Shown piece after piece: positions 8,304 to 19,729 of a stretch of 64,000 nucleotides of DNA. The first letter of the stretch is position 1, and the number at the start of each line of letters is the position of its first letter. Under the pieces are notes generated by a model that was not told the DNA's origin, did not search any database, and was given only the letters and a program-made list of their open reading frames with translations. The DNA comes from Pantoea agglomerans (GTDB lineage: Bacteria > Pseudomonadota > Gammaproteobacteria > Enterobacterales > Enterobacteriaceae), in assembly GCF_021397715.1 (NCBI RefSeq), contig NZ_CP090209.1, forward strand, positions 62,001 through 126,000, given 5' to 3'. The position numbers were made by a program, and so were the translations under genes.

Positions 8304-9308
8304 TTAACAGCGCAGGCGAAGCGTCGCTGGCAGAACCAGCTGGCTGCTGGCCGGATCGTCACCGCGAATCAGGGTGGTCAGGATCGAAAAACAGGCCTGC
8401 GCCAGCTGCGGCACGTTTTGCTCGACCGTGTCGATAGGGATGGAGAGGGAATCATAGAGATAGTGGTCATCAAAACTGGCAATGCGGATCTCGCTGGTCA
8501 GCAAGCGGTGCTCACTCATATAGCGCAGGACGCCCTCAAGCAGGCCGCAGGCGGCGGTAAAAAGCGCTTTCGGTGGTCTTCCCAGCCGCTCGCACAACGC
8601 GGCAAACATCTCATAGCCGCTGCCTGGATGATAGTTACCCTGAATAATCCACTCCGGACGCGGCGTGACACCGGCGCGCGACAGTCCCTGCCTGAACCCC
8701 GTCAGGCGGTCCCGGGTCGGTGACAGATCGGGCTGTCCGCCAAGAAAGTAGATCTCATCCGGACTGGCGTGCGCCAGCCTTTCAACCAGATCGGCGGTGG
8801 GCGTGATGGCGTCGGTGATCACCCAGGGCAGGCCGGTGTCGCTGATATGGCGGTCAAACAGCAACACCGGCAATTGCTCGCTGAGCGCAACGTAATCACT
8901 GTCACTTAACATGCTGGATGCGACGATGAGCCCATCCACCTGACGCGAGACCAGGTTATTCACCACCGCCCTCTCCTGCACGGCGTTTTCATCGGTGCAG
9001 GCGATCAGCAGCTGGAGACCCGCGGCGCGGCACAGATTCTCCAGCGCGTGCGAAAAGGCGGCAAAGCCGTGGTTGGTGATTTCCGGTACCACCAGCCCCA
9101 GCGTATGGCTGCGGGCATCGTGCAGCATCCGTGCATGGATACTCGGCTGATAGTGATGCTGCCTGGCCAGCGCCAGCACCCGTTCACGCGTCTCCTTCGC
9201 GACCCGCAGTTCTTCCCCGCGGCCGTTGAGCACCAGGCTGGCGGTGGCTTTACTCACCCCCGCCAGCGCGGCAATGTCACTGATGGTAACGCGTTTTGTT
9301 TTTCTCAC
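8304..9308 (-). CDS. scrR: LacI-family sucrose operon repressor
   Basis: A 334-residue LacI/GalR regulator. The N-terminal helix-turn-helix (residues 6-30, [20 protein letters not shown]) and hinge are followed by a periplasmic-binding-protein-like effector domain. The N-terminus is very close to enterobacterial ScrR. It sits last in the scr cluster, 29 bases after scrB, as in the pUR400-type scrKYABR order. It should bind the CTAAACCGGTTTAG palindromes upstream of scrY and scrK and be released by fructose or fructose-1-phosphate (known for ScrR). Confidence 0.93.
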   Translation of the reverse strand: MRKTKRVTISDIAALAGVSKATASLVLNGRGEELRVAKETRERVLALARQHHYQPSIHARMLHDARSHTLGLVVPEITNHGFAAFSHALENLCRAAGLQLLIACTDENAVQERAVVNNLVSRQVDGLIVASSMLSDSDYVALSEQLPVLLFDRHISDTGLPWVITDAITPTADLVERLAHASPDEIYFLGGQPDLSPTRDRLTGFRQGLSRAGVTPRPEWIIQGNYHPGSGYEMFAALCERLGRPPKALFTAACGLLEGVLRYMSEHRLLTSEIRIASFDDHYLYDSLSIPIDTVEQNVPQLAQACFSILTTLIRGDDPASSQLVLPATLRLRC

Positions 9309-9337
9309 GGCAAGGCATCGTCTAAGGAAACAAGCGC

Positions 9338-10750
9338 TTATTCTACCATGCAGCGACGTAACGACCAGTAGTGTGCCTGCAGTTCTGCGCGGCCACGCAG
9401 GGTTAACGTCGCCGGCTGGGTCGGAAAATAACGGCTGCTCATCACCCCTTCCCCATCATTGATGAAAATCTCAACGCTGGAGTGGTCACACAGGATCTGT
9501 AACCGGCTGGCTGTACCCGTCCAGTAGCGGTAGTGCCATTCCCCCGTGACCAGACTGCGCCGGGCCAGGCGTAGCTCATGCTGCTGCCACGTCAGGATCA
9601 GCGTATCGGCAAAATTGAGTTCAATGTCGCCCTCACTTTCCAGTCGCAGTTCCAGCCGCTGCGCTGCGATCGGCGGCGCCTCATCGGCGCGGCCCTGATA
9701 AACCTGCCCGTCCTTACGCAGCGCCTGCAGTTCGGCGATCGGTTGCTGACAGAGCCGGCCATTCCGGCTACTCAGTTCACGCAGGCAGGTCATCTGGTGG
9801 ATCCAGTGATGCGCAATGGTGGGTTGTGCCATCTCTTCCCCGTCGGGCGTGCCCATCCAGCCCACCAGCAATCGGCGGCCATCAGCGCTCAGCGTGGTCT
9901 GTGGCGCGTAAAATTCGAAACCGGCATCCATTTCGTGCAGCGGGCCGTGGCGATAGGCCGGCGTCTCTTCATCGAGCGTACCGCTCAGCCAGGCACTGGG
10001 GTGACTGTTCAGAAAACGTTTTTCCTCGCGCGCCACGCCTTGCGGACAGCAGATCAGGTAGGTGGTGTTACCGAGGGTAAACATGTCCGGGCATTCCCAC
10101 ATGTAGCCCGCTTCCCCGAGGCCACCCAGCCCGCTGCCCGCTATCTCGCCGAGGAGATGCCACTGCCGCAGATTATCCGCCCGCAGCAGCAGCACTTTGC
10201 CCTGCAGTTGCCGATCCTGAGCACCCAATACCATGTACCAGTGGTTGCCCTGTCGCCAGACTTTGGGATCGCGGACATGTCCGGTGTAGCCCTCCGGCAA
10301 TGCCATAACCGGCCCGAGCTTATCAAACCCGCCAGCGCTGTTTTGCTGTGCCAGACACTGCCACGCCGTGCGCCCGCCGTCGTCAAATTTCACGTTGCCG
10401 GTGTAGAGTAGCGTCAGTACGCCATCGTCATCGACCGCACTGCCCGAGTAACAGCCACTGCGGTCATATTCTTCATCGGGCATCAGCGCAATCGGCTGAT
10501 GCTGCCAGTGCAGCAGATCGGCAGAGCGCCAGTGTCCCCAGCATTTATGTCTATGCTCGCACCCCAGCGCATTCCACTGATAAAACAGATGATAGTGACC
10601 ATCAAAATGGATAAATCCATTGGGATCATTAAGCAGTCCGGTAACCGGTGCCAGATGCCAGCCGGGATAATAGCTGTCGCCAAGTGCAGCAGGCATCTTC
10701 TGCATTACCGATTGCAGAATCGCCGGCAAAAGTGTCGATGAGGCCATCAT
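9338..10750 (-). CDS. scrB: sucrose-6-phosphate hydrolase (GH32 invertase)
   Basis: A 470-residue glycoside hydrolase family 32 enzyme that splits sucrose-6-phosphate into glucose-6-phosphate and fructose. All three catalytic blocks are present: the nucleophile Asp42 in LLNDPNGF, the transition-state stabiliser in VRDPKVW, and the acid/base Glu in [10 protein letters not shown]-terminal beta-sandwich follows. The start overlaps the scrA stop by four bases (ATGA), which indicates translational coupling with the transporter that makes its substrate. Confidence 0.96.
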   Translation of the reverse strand: MMASSTLLPAILQSVMQKMPAALGDSYYPGWHLAPVTGLLNDPNGFIHFDGHYHLFYQWNALGCEHRHKCWGHWRSADLLHWQHQPIALMPDEEYDRSGCYSGSAVDDDGVLTLLYTGNVKFDDGGRTAWQCLAQQNSAGGFDKLGPVMALPEGYTGHVRDPKVWRQGNHWYMVLGAQDRQLQGKVLLLRADNLRQWHLLGEIAGSGLGGLGEAGYMWECPDMFTLGNTTYLICCPQGVAREEKRFLNSHPSAWLSGTLDEETPAYRHGPLHEMDAGFEFYAPQTTLSADGRRLLVGWMGTPDGEEMAQPTIAHHWIHQMTCLRELSSRNGRLCQQPIAELQALRKDGQVYQGRADEAPPIAAQRLELRLESEGDIELNFADTLILTWQQHELRLARRSLVTGEWHYRYWTGTASRLQILCDHSSVEIFINDGEGVMSSRYFPTQPATLTLRGRAELQAHYWSLRRCMVE

Positions 10751-12117
10751 TCAGAATCCGTTTTGTACTTGAGCAGATAAGCGATTACGAACGCCGTGGT
10801 GAATGCGATCGCCATACCGATGCCGTAGTTGAGCAGTGAGCCAGCTTTGACGATAGCCATGCCGGGCAGACCCGTCAGCCCGACGGCCGTCATAGAGACA
10901 TGCACTGAAACCACCCAGGCTCCCCCCAGCGCGCCGCCGATCAAACCGGCAATAAAGGGTTTCATGAAGCGCAGGTTAATACCAAAGATTGCCGCTTCCG
11001 TGATCCCCAGCAGCGCCGAGAAGGCGGAAGGCAACGTAATGGCTTTTATCTTCGCATCTTTGGTTTTGAACCAGACCGCCAGACAGGCGCCACCCTGCGC
11101 AACGTTCGCCATCGCCCAGATTGGCAGCAGGAAGTTAACGCCAATAGCGGGATTTCCCAGCAGTCCTGCTTCAATCGCGTGGAAACTGTGGTGTACCCCG
11201 GTAATCACAATCACCGAATAGAGCCCGCCAAACACCAGCCCCGCCAGCCAGCCCGCGTGGGCGATCAGGGTACTGAGCACAAAGGAGATGCCGTCACCCA
11301 GCATACGCCCGGCGGGTCCGATAATCAGCAGCGCGATAAAGCCAGAGATAATGACGGTCAGGAACGGCGTCAGGATCAAATCCAGCGCATCGGGAATAAT
11401 CCGGCGCAGCTGCTTTTCGAGCACGCTCATAAACCACACCGCCAGCAGCACCGGAAACACCGTGCCCTGGTAGCCAATCATCGCCACTTCGATGCCGAAA
11501 AAGTTCATGGTATGGAAGCCCGCCGCCACGCCCCAGGCGTTGGTCAGCGCCGGGTGAGTCAGAATGCCGCCAAGTGTCGCGCCAAGAAACGGGTTGCCGC
11601 CAAACTCGCGGGCGGCGGTAAAACCAATCAGGATCGGCAGGATAATAAAGGCGGCTGAACTGCACATATCCAGCATGATGTAGAGTGCGTTATCGGGATT
11701 GACCCAGCCGTAAGTTTTGACCATGCCGAGCAGCCCCATCAGCAGGCCGGACGCCACAATTGCCGGGATAATCGGCACAAAGATATTCGATAACAGACGG
11801 GCGATACGCTGGAACGGGTTCAGCTTGCGCGCAGCGATATCCGCCGCTTCAGACTTGCTTGATTCGCTGATCCCCGCCTCGCTGATAAACGCGGCATAGA
11901 CCTTGTTGACCACGCCGGTGCCAAAAATAACCTGCAACTGCCCGGCATTGCGGAAGCAGCCTTTCACGCCCTCGATGCGGCCAATCGCCGCGGTGTCTGC
12001 TTTACTGTCGTCCGCCAGTACCAGCCGCAGGCGCGTAGCGCAGTGTGCGGCACTGGCGATATTCTCCCTGCCGCCCAGCAAAGGCAGTAGCGCGCGGGAA
12101 ATTTTTGCATAATCCAT
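10747..12117 (-). CDS. scrA: PTS sucrose-specific EIIBC component
   Basis: A 456-residue phosphotransferase permease that imports sucrose as sucrose-6-phosphate. The IIB domain comes first, with the phosphorylated Cys26 in HCATRLRLVL. A linker follows, then a IIC membrane domain of about ten helices from residue 105 with the conserved GITEAAIFGIN. No IIA domain is fused or nearby, as is usual for ScrA, which borrows the glucose IIA protein (known). The gene overlaps scrB by four bases. A GC hairpin separates it from scrY. Confidence 0.95.
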   Translation of the reverse strand: MDYAKISRALLPLLGGRENIASAAHCATRLRLVLADDSKADTAAIGRIEGVKGCFRNAGQLQVIFGTGVVNKVYAAFISEAGISESSKSEAADIAARKLNPFQRIARLLSNIFVPIIPAIVASGLLMGLLGMVKTYGWVNPDNALYIMLDMCSSAAFIILPILIGFTAAREFGGNPFLGATLGGILTHPALTNAWGVAAGFHTMNFFGIEVAMIGYQGTVFPVLLAVWFMSVLEKQLRRIIPDALDLILTPFLTVIISGFIALLIIGPAGRMLGDGISFVLSTLIAHAGWLAGLVFGGLYSVIVITGVHHSFHAIEAGLLGNPAIGVNFLLPIWAMANVAQGGACLAVWFKTKDAKIKAITLPSAFSALLGITEAAIFGINLRFMKPFIAGLIGGALGGAWVVSVHVSMTAVGLTGLPGMAIVKAGSLLNYGIGMAIAFTTAFVIAYLLKYKTDSE

Positions 12118-12158
12118 ATTAACCTCTGTCTTCTGGTGTTGTTCTTATCGTTGCGGTT

Positions 12159-12181
12159 GCCCCGGCTCTGCGGGCCGGGGC
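12159..12181 (-). promoter_or_regulatory. intercistronic hairpin between scrY and scrA
   Basis: A perfect 8-bp GC stem (GCCCCGGC with GCCGGGGC, seven-base loop) lies just after the scrY stop codon and has no T run downstream on the minus strand. It could stabilise the scrKY part of the message and lower scrAB expression, as is common between abundant porin genes and downstream genes. Confidence 0.5.
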
Positions 12182-12188
12182 TGCCTGG

Positions 12189-13764
<1,576 letters not shown>

Positions 13765-13809
13765 GCGCGAATCATAATCATGGGTAATTTCCCTGCGCAA
13801 TGAAAAAAG

Positions 13810-13823
13810 CTAAACCGGTTTAG
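13810..13823. promoter_or_regulatory. second ScrR operator upstream of scrY
   Basis: An exact second copy of the CTAAACCGGTTTAG palindrome, with centre-to-centre distance of 59 bases from the first. It lies directly beside the CRP-like site at 13828-13843. Confidence 0.85.
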
Positions 13824-13827
13824 TGAA

Positions 13828-13843
13828 TGTGAGATGGCTCGCA
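13828..13843. promoter_or_regulatory. CRP-binding site upstream of scrY
   Basis: TGTGA-N6-TCGCA differs from the CRP consensus TGTGA-N6-TCACA at one base. With the two operators it fits catabolite-controlled, sucrose-induced expression of scrYAB. Confidence 0.6.
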
Positions 13844-13868
13844 AAACACGCGATATCAGTCGGCTAAA

Positions 13869-14795
13869 TCAGGCTTTCTGGTCGGTAAGCTGATGCAGCC
13901 AGGGTAACGCCGTCATCGCCCCTTTAGCGGTGGTGGCCAGTGCCCCACAATGCTGGGCGCTGGCAAGACTGGCAGCTAACTGCGGCTCATCGGTGGGCAA
14001 GCCGACAGCTGCCAGCGCCCACAGTAACCCGGCAACAAAGGCATCGCCGGCACCGGTGGTATCCACGCTGACCACGGGCGTGGTGGGATAGTGATAGATC
14101 TGGCCACCAAAACAGGCCATCACACCCGCCCTGCCCTGCGTGACCAGCAGCAGTTTGAGTGCAAAGCGTTCAGCCAGTTGCTGCATACCGTCAGCAGGCT
14201 TCGCTGCAGGCTGAAGAAACTGCAGTTCCTCCTCTGACAGCTTAACCACGTCAGCGCAGGCCAGCGCCTGATCTACAACGGCGTGCAGCTGCGTCGGATC
14301 GGGCCACAGGTCATGGCGAAGATTCAGATCAAAACTGACATATCCGCCTGCGTCACGTATACGCTGCATCGCGGTGAGCGTGGCTGTCCGTGAAGGTTCG
14401 GCTGACAGGGCGATTGAACAGCAGTGCAGCCACTCCCCGGCGCTGAACCGGGGCAGATCGGCCGTTTCAAGGAACAGATCGGCGCTGGGGCGCACCATGA
14501 AGGTGAAGGAACGCTCTCCATCGTCGTCGAGTCCGACCACCACGGTTGAGGTACGATGAGCGGGATCGGATATCAGGCAGGCGGTTTCAACCTGTTCATC
14601 GTTCAGCGTCTGACGCATGAAGTCGCCAAACGGATCGGCCCCTACCCGGCCAATAAAACCACTGTTTCCCTGCAGGCGCGCCACGCCCACGGCGACATTG
14701 GCCGGTGCGCCGCCCGGACACTGCATTAAACGTCCCGGCATTTCCGGCAACAGATCGACCACTGCATCACCCAGACACCACACGCGAGCTGACAT
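13869..14795 (-). CDS. scrK: fructokinase
   Basis: A 308-residue PfkB-family sugar kinase, close to the 307 residues of plasmid ScrK. It phosphorylates the fructose released by ScrB. The N-terminal substrate motif GGAPANVAVGVARLQG and the C-terminal anion-hole/base motif DTTGAGDAFVAGLL are intact. It is the first gene of the minus-strand scr cluster and has its own ScrR-type palindrome 28 bases upstream. Confidence 0.95.
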   Translation of the reverse strand: MSARVWCLGDAVVDLLPEMPGRLMQCPGGAPANVAVGVARLQGNSGFIGRVGADPFGDFMRQTLNDEQVETACLISDPAHRTSTVVVGLDDDGERSFTFMVRPSADLFLETADLPRFSAGEWLHCCSIALSAEPSRTATLTAMQRIRDAGGYVSFDLNLRHDLWPDPTQLHAVVDQALACADVVKLSEEELQFLQPAAKPADGMQQLAERFALKLLLVTQGRAGVMACFGGQIYHYPTTPVVSVDTTGAGDAFVAGLLWALAAVGLPTDEPQLAASLASAQHCGALATTAKGAMTALPWLHQLTDQKA

Positions 14796-14822
14796 AACGA
14801 TTCCTTAAAAGAAGTAAATTGG

Positions 14823-14836
14823 CTAAACCGTTTTAG
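14823..14836. promoter_or_regulatory. ScrR operator upstream of scrK
   Basis: CTAAACCGTTTTAG differs from the scrY palindrome at one base and extends to GC-TAAA...TTTA-GC on both sides. It lies 28 bases upstream of the scrK start. A weaker TGTGC-N8-GCACA inverted repeat at 14905-14922 could be a degraded CRP site. Confidence 0.75.
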
Positions 14837-14993
14837 CTATAACCGTAAATGCGTCTGAGTTCAATGATCAAAATGCGGTAACGAGAGATGTGCCGTAGTA
14901 ACGATGTGCAGGTTTACGCACAGGGAGGCATCGATGCAGCAAGGGTTCCGGCGGGCGTGATGGTTAGGCGGAGAGCCACAGGCAGGCCTGAGC

Positions 14994-15018
14994 TAAAAAA
15001 ACCGGCGCCTGGCCGGTT
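14994..15018 (-). terminator. rho-independent terminator after parB
   Basis: A perfect 7-bp stem (AACCGGC with GCCGGTT, five-base loop, 15000-15018) is followed on the minus strand by a T run (14994-15000 reversed). It ends the parAB message ten bases after the parB stop. Confidence 0.85.
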
Positions 15019-15028
15019 ATGAGGGATG

Positions 15029-16012
15029 CTACGAATGGGTCTGCTTCATTGATGCCAGTATCTGTTTAATGGAGGCATCAATCTTCTCAGTGATCTCTTT
15101 CGGCAGACGGCTGAACTCATATTGCACGGTGCGCTTCTCATCGTTGGTTTTACGACGCGCATAAGTATTGGCGGTGCTGAAGGTCGCCAGTTTTTCTGTC
15201 ACCGTTTTGCTCGCGGGCGCGGGGGCTTTAAGCTGTTTTCTGGCGGCCCTGAAGTGGTTAAGAATGGCCGATTTTTTCTCATCGTCATTCATCTTTTCCG
15301 GTGCAGTCTCGCTGGACAACTTTTCCTGAATCTGGCGGGTCAGTTCGCTGGCGTCTACCGCTTCCGCTTTCGCCTCTTCCCAGACATCCAGCAGCAGCTG
15401 GTAATCCGGAAGCGTCAGCTCAGCCACCACCGGGAAAAGTTCGATAAACGCTGCCGGTACGGATGCGGCCTGGAATGCACGCGACACTTTGGCATTTGAG
15501 ATCCCCTCCGCTTTGGCAATGTCCGACTTGCTCATTCCCTGATCGTTCATCAGCATAAAACGCAGCCCCAGTTCCCGCAGGTTGTGCTCTCTGGCGGTCT
15601 GGATATCTGCCGCCAGCTGACGGGCATCGCTGATGCTCAGTTCATCTGCGGTGACCAGCACTTCGAGACTGGCTCCGGAGAGAATACAGGCTGCCCGGCG
15701 GCGTGAGCCATCCATGATCTCAATACGGTCGGCGCTAAGGCGACCAATGGCCGGAAAGAACTGTTGCAGCGTAATGGTGCGGGTGATCTCTTTGAGCGAT
15801 TCCGCCGTCAGCGTGCTCTGATCGCGCCCGTTAATCTTCGGGTCGACAAAGGTCTTTGCTTCAATGTCATCATGAGGGATCAACTGCCGCACAAAGGTCG
15901 CCTTCATCCCTGATTTAAGGGTAAAGGTGCGCGACTGGTTGCTGCTGTCGATCATGCTGGCAATGGCGGAGTCACCGAATTTGCGACCGATGCGCTGGAT
16001 AGGTTTGCTCAC
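15029..16012 (-). CDS. parB: ParB plasmid partition protein, P1 type
   Basis: A 327-residue centromere-binding protein. The N-terminal part has FVDPKINGRDQSTLT and the ParB-core box DGSRRRAACIL (residues 101-111). A helix-turn-helix lies near residues 161-182 (KSDIAKAEGISNAKVSRAF), and a C-terminal dimer domain contains a YEFSRLPKEI segment. The order and sequence pattern follow phage P1 ParB. Its start overlaps the parA stop by four bases (ATGA), so the two are coupled. The likely target sites are the two 73-bp elements upstream of parA, not a site downstream of parB. Confidence 0.93.
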   Translation of the reverse strand: MSKPIQRIGRKFGDSAIASMIDSSNQSRTFTLKSGMKATFVRQLIPHDDIEAKTFVDPKINGRDQSTLTAESLKEITRTITLQQFFPAIGRLSADRIEIMDGSRRRAACILSGASLEVLVTADELSISDARQLAADIQTAREHNLRELGLRFMLMNDQGMSKSDIAKAEGISNAKVSRAFQAASVPAAFIELFPVVAELTLPDYQLLLDVWEEAKAEAVDASELTRQIQEKLSSETAPEKMNDDEKKSAILNHFRAARKQLKAPAPASKTVTEKLATFSTANTYARRKTNDEKRTVQYEFSRLPKEITEKIDASIKQILASMKQTHS

Positions 16013-17211
16013 AGGGTGCTCCTGATATATTCAATACGATCAAATACAGCCCTTGAGAACTGCTCTGCTTCATACTTCGCCTTGCGTAACGCATCGGCGC
16101 TGCCGGGATACGAGGACGGGTTAGCACTGATCACCGTATCAAACGATTCGCCGCAACGTTCAAAACCATCCAGTCGTGGCAGGCCACAATCCAGCATCGA
16201 TTTAGTAAACACTTCGCGCGCATAACTTTGCGAGGTGAGATGATCGTGTTTGGAGGTCATTTTTGACATAAAGCCAATGTTTGCCTTCAGCCGTGGCTCC
16301 ACGCCTTCCGCTTCAATGCGTTCCAGCATTTCCGGCAGACGCGTAAGATACTTCATGGTGGAGTGGAAATCGACCTGTGCCGGTGGCGTTGGGGTCAGCA
16401 GCACATCGCTGGCAGCAATGGCGTTCAGCATGAAGGAATCCAGATGCGGGCCGGTATCAAGGAAAATAAAATCATAATCCCCCGCCAGACGATCGATCAC
16501 GTTACGGCGCAGCACTTCGGAAGGTGCAACGCCAGGCAGATGCTGAGCGACCAGTTCTTCCCAGTCACTGGCGACAAAGCCATCATCAATCGAAGCGGGA
16601 ATCACATCCACGCCAGGCATCACCGTCGGTTTGATAAACTGTTCGCGCAGCTGATCGGCATCCAGATCGTTAAGCATCGCCTGGGCGGCGGTTTCCAGCA
16701 CCGAACCGACGCTGTTGGTATGGCTGAGGAACATGGTGCTGGAAGCCTGCGGGTCCAGATCGATAACCAGAATACGCAGGTCATTGTGCAGCATAGAAGG
16801 ATGCGCGCGCATACCGTGAGCCAGCGTCACGGTGCTGACCGTTTTGGAGACGCCGCCTTTAAGGCTGACCACAAAGATCACAAACGGACCTTCATGCTTA
16901 TCACGATACTTAGGCACCTTGCGATGCTGGTAAATATCGACCACGTTCTGAATGGTTAATGCATATTGTGAGGTGCTGCCGGTCTGCTTCTTACCAAACT
17001 GATAGCCGGCTTCTTCCATGTCACTGATGGCAGCCACAACCGCATGCTTACTCAGCAGCGGCATGTTAGCGACGGCATTGCGCGAGAAAGTCTGATAAAA
17101 ACCGGTCTGGTTAAATTCCTGACGCTGCTGTTCAATGTGATTGCTCAGCCCGTGCAACATGGAGTTGGCACGCGTTGCCATCTCCAGCACACCACCATAG
17201 TCACGCTTCAT
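16009..17211 (-). CDS. parA: ParA plasmid partition ATPase, type Ia
   Basis: A 400-residue Walker-type partition ATPase, close to P1 ParA (398). The deviant Walker A box SLKGGVSKT is near residues 116-124, the Walker A' motif reads LVIDLDPQASST, and Walker B reads FIFLDTGP. About 100 residues precede the ATPase fold and include a DNA-binding helix-turn-helix region, as in P1/F-type ParA proteins that autorepress parAB. The ATG at 17211 (MKRDYGG) has GAGGGG just upstream and matches P1 length; ATGs at 17241 and 17268 would give longer forms. Confidence 0.93.
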   Translation of the reverse strand: MKRDYGGVLEMATRANSMLHGLSNHIEQQRQEFNQTGFYQTFSRNAVANMPLLSKHAVVAAISDMEEAGYQFGKKQTGSTSQYALTIQNVVDIYQHRKVPKYRDKHEGPFVIFVVSLKGGVSKTVSTVTLAHGMRAHPSMLHNDLRILVIDLDPQASSTMFLSHTNSVGSVLETAAQAMLNDLDADQLREQFIKPTVMPGVDVIPASIDDGFVASDWEELVAQHLPGVAPSEVLRRNVIDRLAGDYDFIFLDTGPHLDSFMLNAIAASDVLLTPTPPAQVDFHSTMKYLTRLPEMLERIEAEGVEPRLKANIGFMSKMTSKHDHLTSQSYAREVFTKSMLDCGLPRLDGFERCGESFDTVISANPSSYPGSADALRKAKYEAEQFSRAVFDRIEYIRSTL

Positions 17212-17533
17212 AAGCCCCTCTGCATTAATGTTTTTTTGCATACTACACAAAAAGCGGTTACCTGCCAATTTTTTAGAAAAATGCCAAAAACCTGGATTTT
17301 TTATTATCGGATGGATGGCTGCGGAGGTTTTGAGGTTGCGGAGCCGTTGGCTGCTATCGGCCGTTCAGCCTAATGAACAGCGGCAGTTACGCGGCGCTGA
17401 GGTCACTGATCACTGCCCGACAGCCTTTGCTGTAAATCACAACGGTGAACAGTGCAGTACCGGCGGATGTTATTTGTGTGTGCAGAGAGCTGATAGTGGT
17501 GATGAAAACGCAGGAAAACCGACTGAGAAAAAG

Positions 17534-17606
17534 GTGTTTTCATCGTGAAAATCCAGAAAAAAAGCCTATATTTCAGCGCAATAGAGATGAAATCCTGAGG
17601 TGAAAA
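17534..17606. other. parS-like centromere element, copy A
   Basis: A 73-bp element begins GTGTTTTCA-NNN-TGAAAAT and ends ATGAAATC-N4-GGTGAAAA, with a 34-base spacer between the arms. A second element at 19657-19729 has the same four blocks at the same offsets (0, 12, 53 and 65). Repeated TTTCA/TGAAA heptamers on both sides of a spacer are the layout of P1 parS (box A repeats flanking an IHF site). It lies 323 bases upstream of the parA start. Function is inferred from the adjacent P1-type parAB. Confidence 0.65.
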
Positions 17607-19656
17607 TTCATTTTCAAAAGCCGTTCAGGACATTTTTCATCGAGCAAGCGTGCAGGCGAGGAGAACGGGACGCAGGTTCATTATCCATTCTGCCCGTGCA
17701 GCCAGAAAGCGATATTTGCTGACACTATCGTTCTTTTTAATCCGGTAAACAGAAGCCCGTCCTCCCTATCTGTTCCGGCACAGCAAGCAGTCTGTCAGCC
17801 GCGTTCATCAAAAAAAGTCCGCTTTGATTTCTGATGGTCTCTGTTCTGCCTGCCAGAGAATGTTATGGACTACCTGCCCGACGCTTCTGTAGCCGGAGCG
17901 CTGACTAAACCCGACGTGGTGTAACCCGGCTCTTCCACCGTTACGCTGAAGCTCTCATCCTGTAGTACTTTAGCAATGAAGATGAATACTGCGTTAAGCA
18001 CCGTTGTGAACTGTGATACCCCATCTTGTTATCCTTAAAAAAGGGGCGCCCGGGATCGGAAATCCATGCGGGCGTGTTCAGCGCTAATGACCCTGATGAT
18101 TCTCGCTTCATCTGTCGCTCTGAGCAGCACATCTCCAAAACTTGCCGGCAGCGTGACGTCCCTAATCACCCTTCGGTTTTGGATGCCCTCAACGGCCCGT
18201 TTTTTTCGCGCAGCCCGGTTCCGGGCTTTTTATGTCAAGTCCGCCAGTTTTAGTAACTAATCAGACCCGGTGTCGGACTGTATTGAACCTCATACTTTTA
18301 TTCGCCTGGGGGAATCGAAACATTTTTATCTTGTACACCGACTCCTAGTTTAACCATCACTGCCGTATCTGCGCCCTTTGACAGAGACAAAAACCCCTCT
18401 CTGACTTCTCTTAACAGACCGGCTGTGAACCCCGGTGTTTACAGCTATTGTGAACAGAGAACAGGCTGATCGGGATAACGAACAATGTCAGGCACTCTCT
18501 GTGGATCACTTATCGATCTCAGTCGCTCTGTTTAACGTCAAGGTTTTTTGGGCAACCGAAGTACAGCCCGGACTTAGCGCCTGAACGGTAAGCGAGAAAA
18601 CATCAGCGCCTGAGCTCAGGCTGGGCGTCCCGCTTTTTATCCGCACGACTCCTGGCGTCACGCCAACTGAAGTGAGCAAAGTCTGATCGCGCGGATAACA
18701 CCTTTTATTGATGATCCGGTCCTGATGAGTCTGGAAGCCCGCAACTGGAACTGCGCGGCGTCATCAAGCTTAATGTTGCTGGTGCGGTTATGCCGGATAT
18801 TGCACCATCACAATGTGGCCATTTCGAGAAGCGTTTAGCCGTTATTACGGGCAGAAATAATGGTGCTGATCGCCCCGGCGACGTGACATCAGCAGTCTGT
18901 GATGCAGATATAGGTTAAGGTACGCATCAGGCAAAGGGTAACTCTACAGGTCCGAGTGGTACCCAGGTTCAAAGCGTCGCCCCTTGCCGCTGTGCTCGTT
19001 TATCTGGCTATACAGGGCACTGTTTCCCGTCTCATCGATTCTGCGCAAGCTGACTTTTATCCGGAACACGCGAGCAGGGCACTGATCCACTGAACGGCTT
19101 ATCGTCAGGGTGAAATTCAAATTCCCTGGCAGTCTGAGATTCAGCATCCATTGTGCTGCTGTAAAGCCAGCTAAGTCGGGGCAGGATTTAAAAACTTGCA
19201 GCAACGCCACGTGGATGCCGATGAGCTTGTTCCGTGTTGTCTGATTGGTGGCAGCATTCGAAGGCGTTTGGCTCTCTTTCAATGAACGCTTTATCTCTGC
19301 AACGTCACCGGCATTTGTTGAAATTATCGAAAGCGCCCGGGCTAAGACTCTCTGAACTCTGGTGTAACCCCGGTATGTGCGTCCGTACAATGATCAGAAT
19401 TGCTTCCTGCTTCCATGAATACTCCACCTTCGGAATCAGAGTTGATAACAGTGTTATCAGCCAATAAGCAGGCTGGCATAAGGAAGCTATCGGTCATTCC
19501 GGTAACTTCTTTGATGAGCTTAATGCTAGATGCTTCGTACATCTCTCGATGGTGATTTTATTCATCACCTCATTTTGTCTTCCTGCATCCTGCAGGTTTC
19601 ACCTCTGAGCGGTTGCTCAAGTACGCTAAAGAAGAAAAGTTGAGTCCGGGATTAGG
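17607..19656. other. 2-kb interval between the two parS-like elements with no intact gene
   Basis: No frame here has a ribosome-binding site plus protein-like composition over a useful length. The longest is a 148-codon minus frame at 18944-19390, which I cannot match to anything. Scattered short stretches do look protein-like (for example minus-strand DVTLPASFGDVLLRATDEA around 18100 and plus-strand ELRGVIKLNVAGAV around 18750), but stops surround them. This suggests decayed genes. A terminator-like hairpin is at 18212-18231 and a perfect 14-bp palindrome GCCTGAGCTCAGGC at 18608-18621. Confidence 0.5.
18212..18231 (+). terminator. terminator-like hairpin in the gene-poor interval
   Basis: AGCCCG-GTTC-CGGGCT is followed by TTTTA on the plus strand. 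No intact gene lies upstream, so it may be a relic of a lost gene. Confidence 0.5.
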
Positions 19657-19729
19657 GTGTTTTCAGCATGAAAATTCTGAATAAATTATTTAAAATCAAA
19701 TATTTAAACATGAAATCTTATGGTGAAAA
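19657..19729. other. parS-like centromere element, copy B
   Basis: The same four arm blocks as copy A are at identical offsets over exactly 73 bases. Its AT-rich 34-base spacer contains AATCAA-ATAT-TTA (19694-19706), a perfect match to the IHF consensus WATCAA-N4-TTR. P1 parS also has an IHF site between its ParB-box arms (known). Copy A lacks a perfect IHF match. The element lies about 0.44 kb before the first origin module. Confidence 0.65.

Noticed and set aside
9578-10411. 277-codon plus-strand frame inside scrB
   Set aside because: It is antisense to a clear GH32 gene and has no recognisable domain or ribosome-binding site.
14905-14922. TGTGC-N8-GCACA inverted repeat upstream of scrK as a CRP site
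   Set aside because: The spacing and inner bases do not fit TGTGA-N6-TCACA well enough, so it is mentioned only as a weak possibility.
18944-19390. 148-codon minus frame between the parS-like copies
   Set aside because: No ribosome-binding site, no recognisable motif, and the surrounding sequence looks decayed. It is described only within the gene-poor interval.
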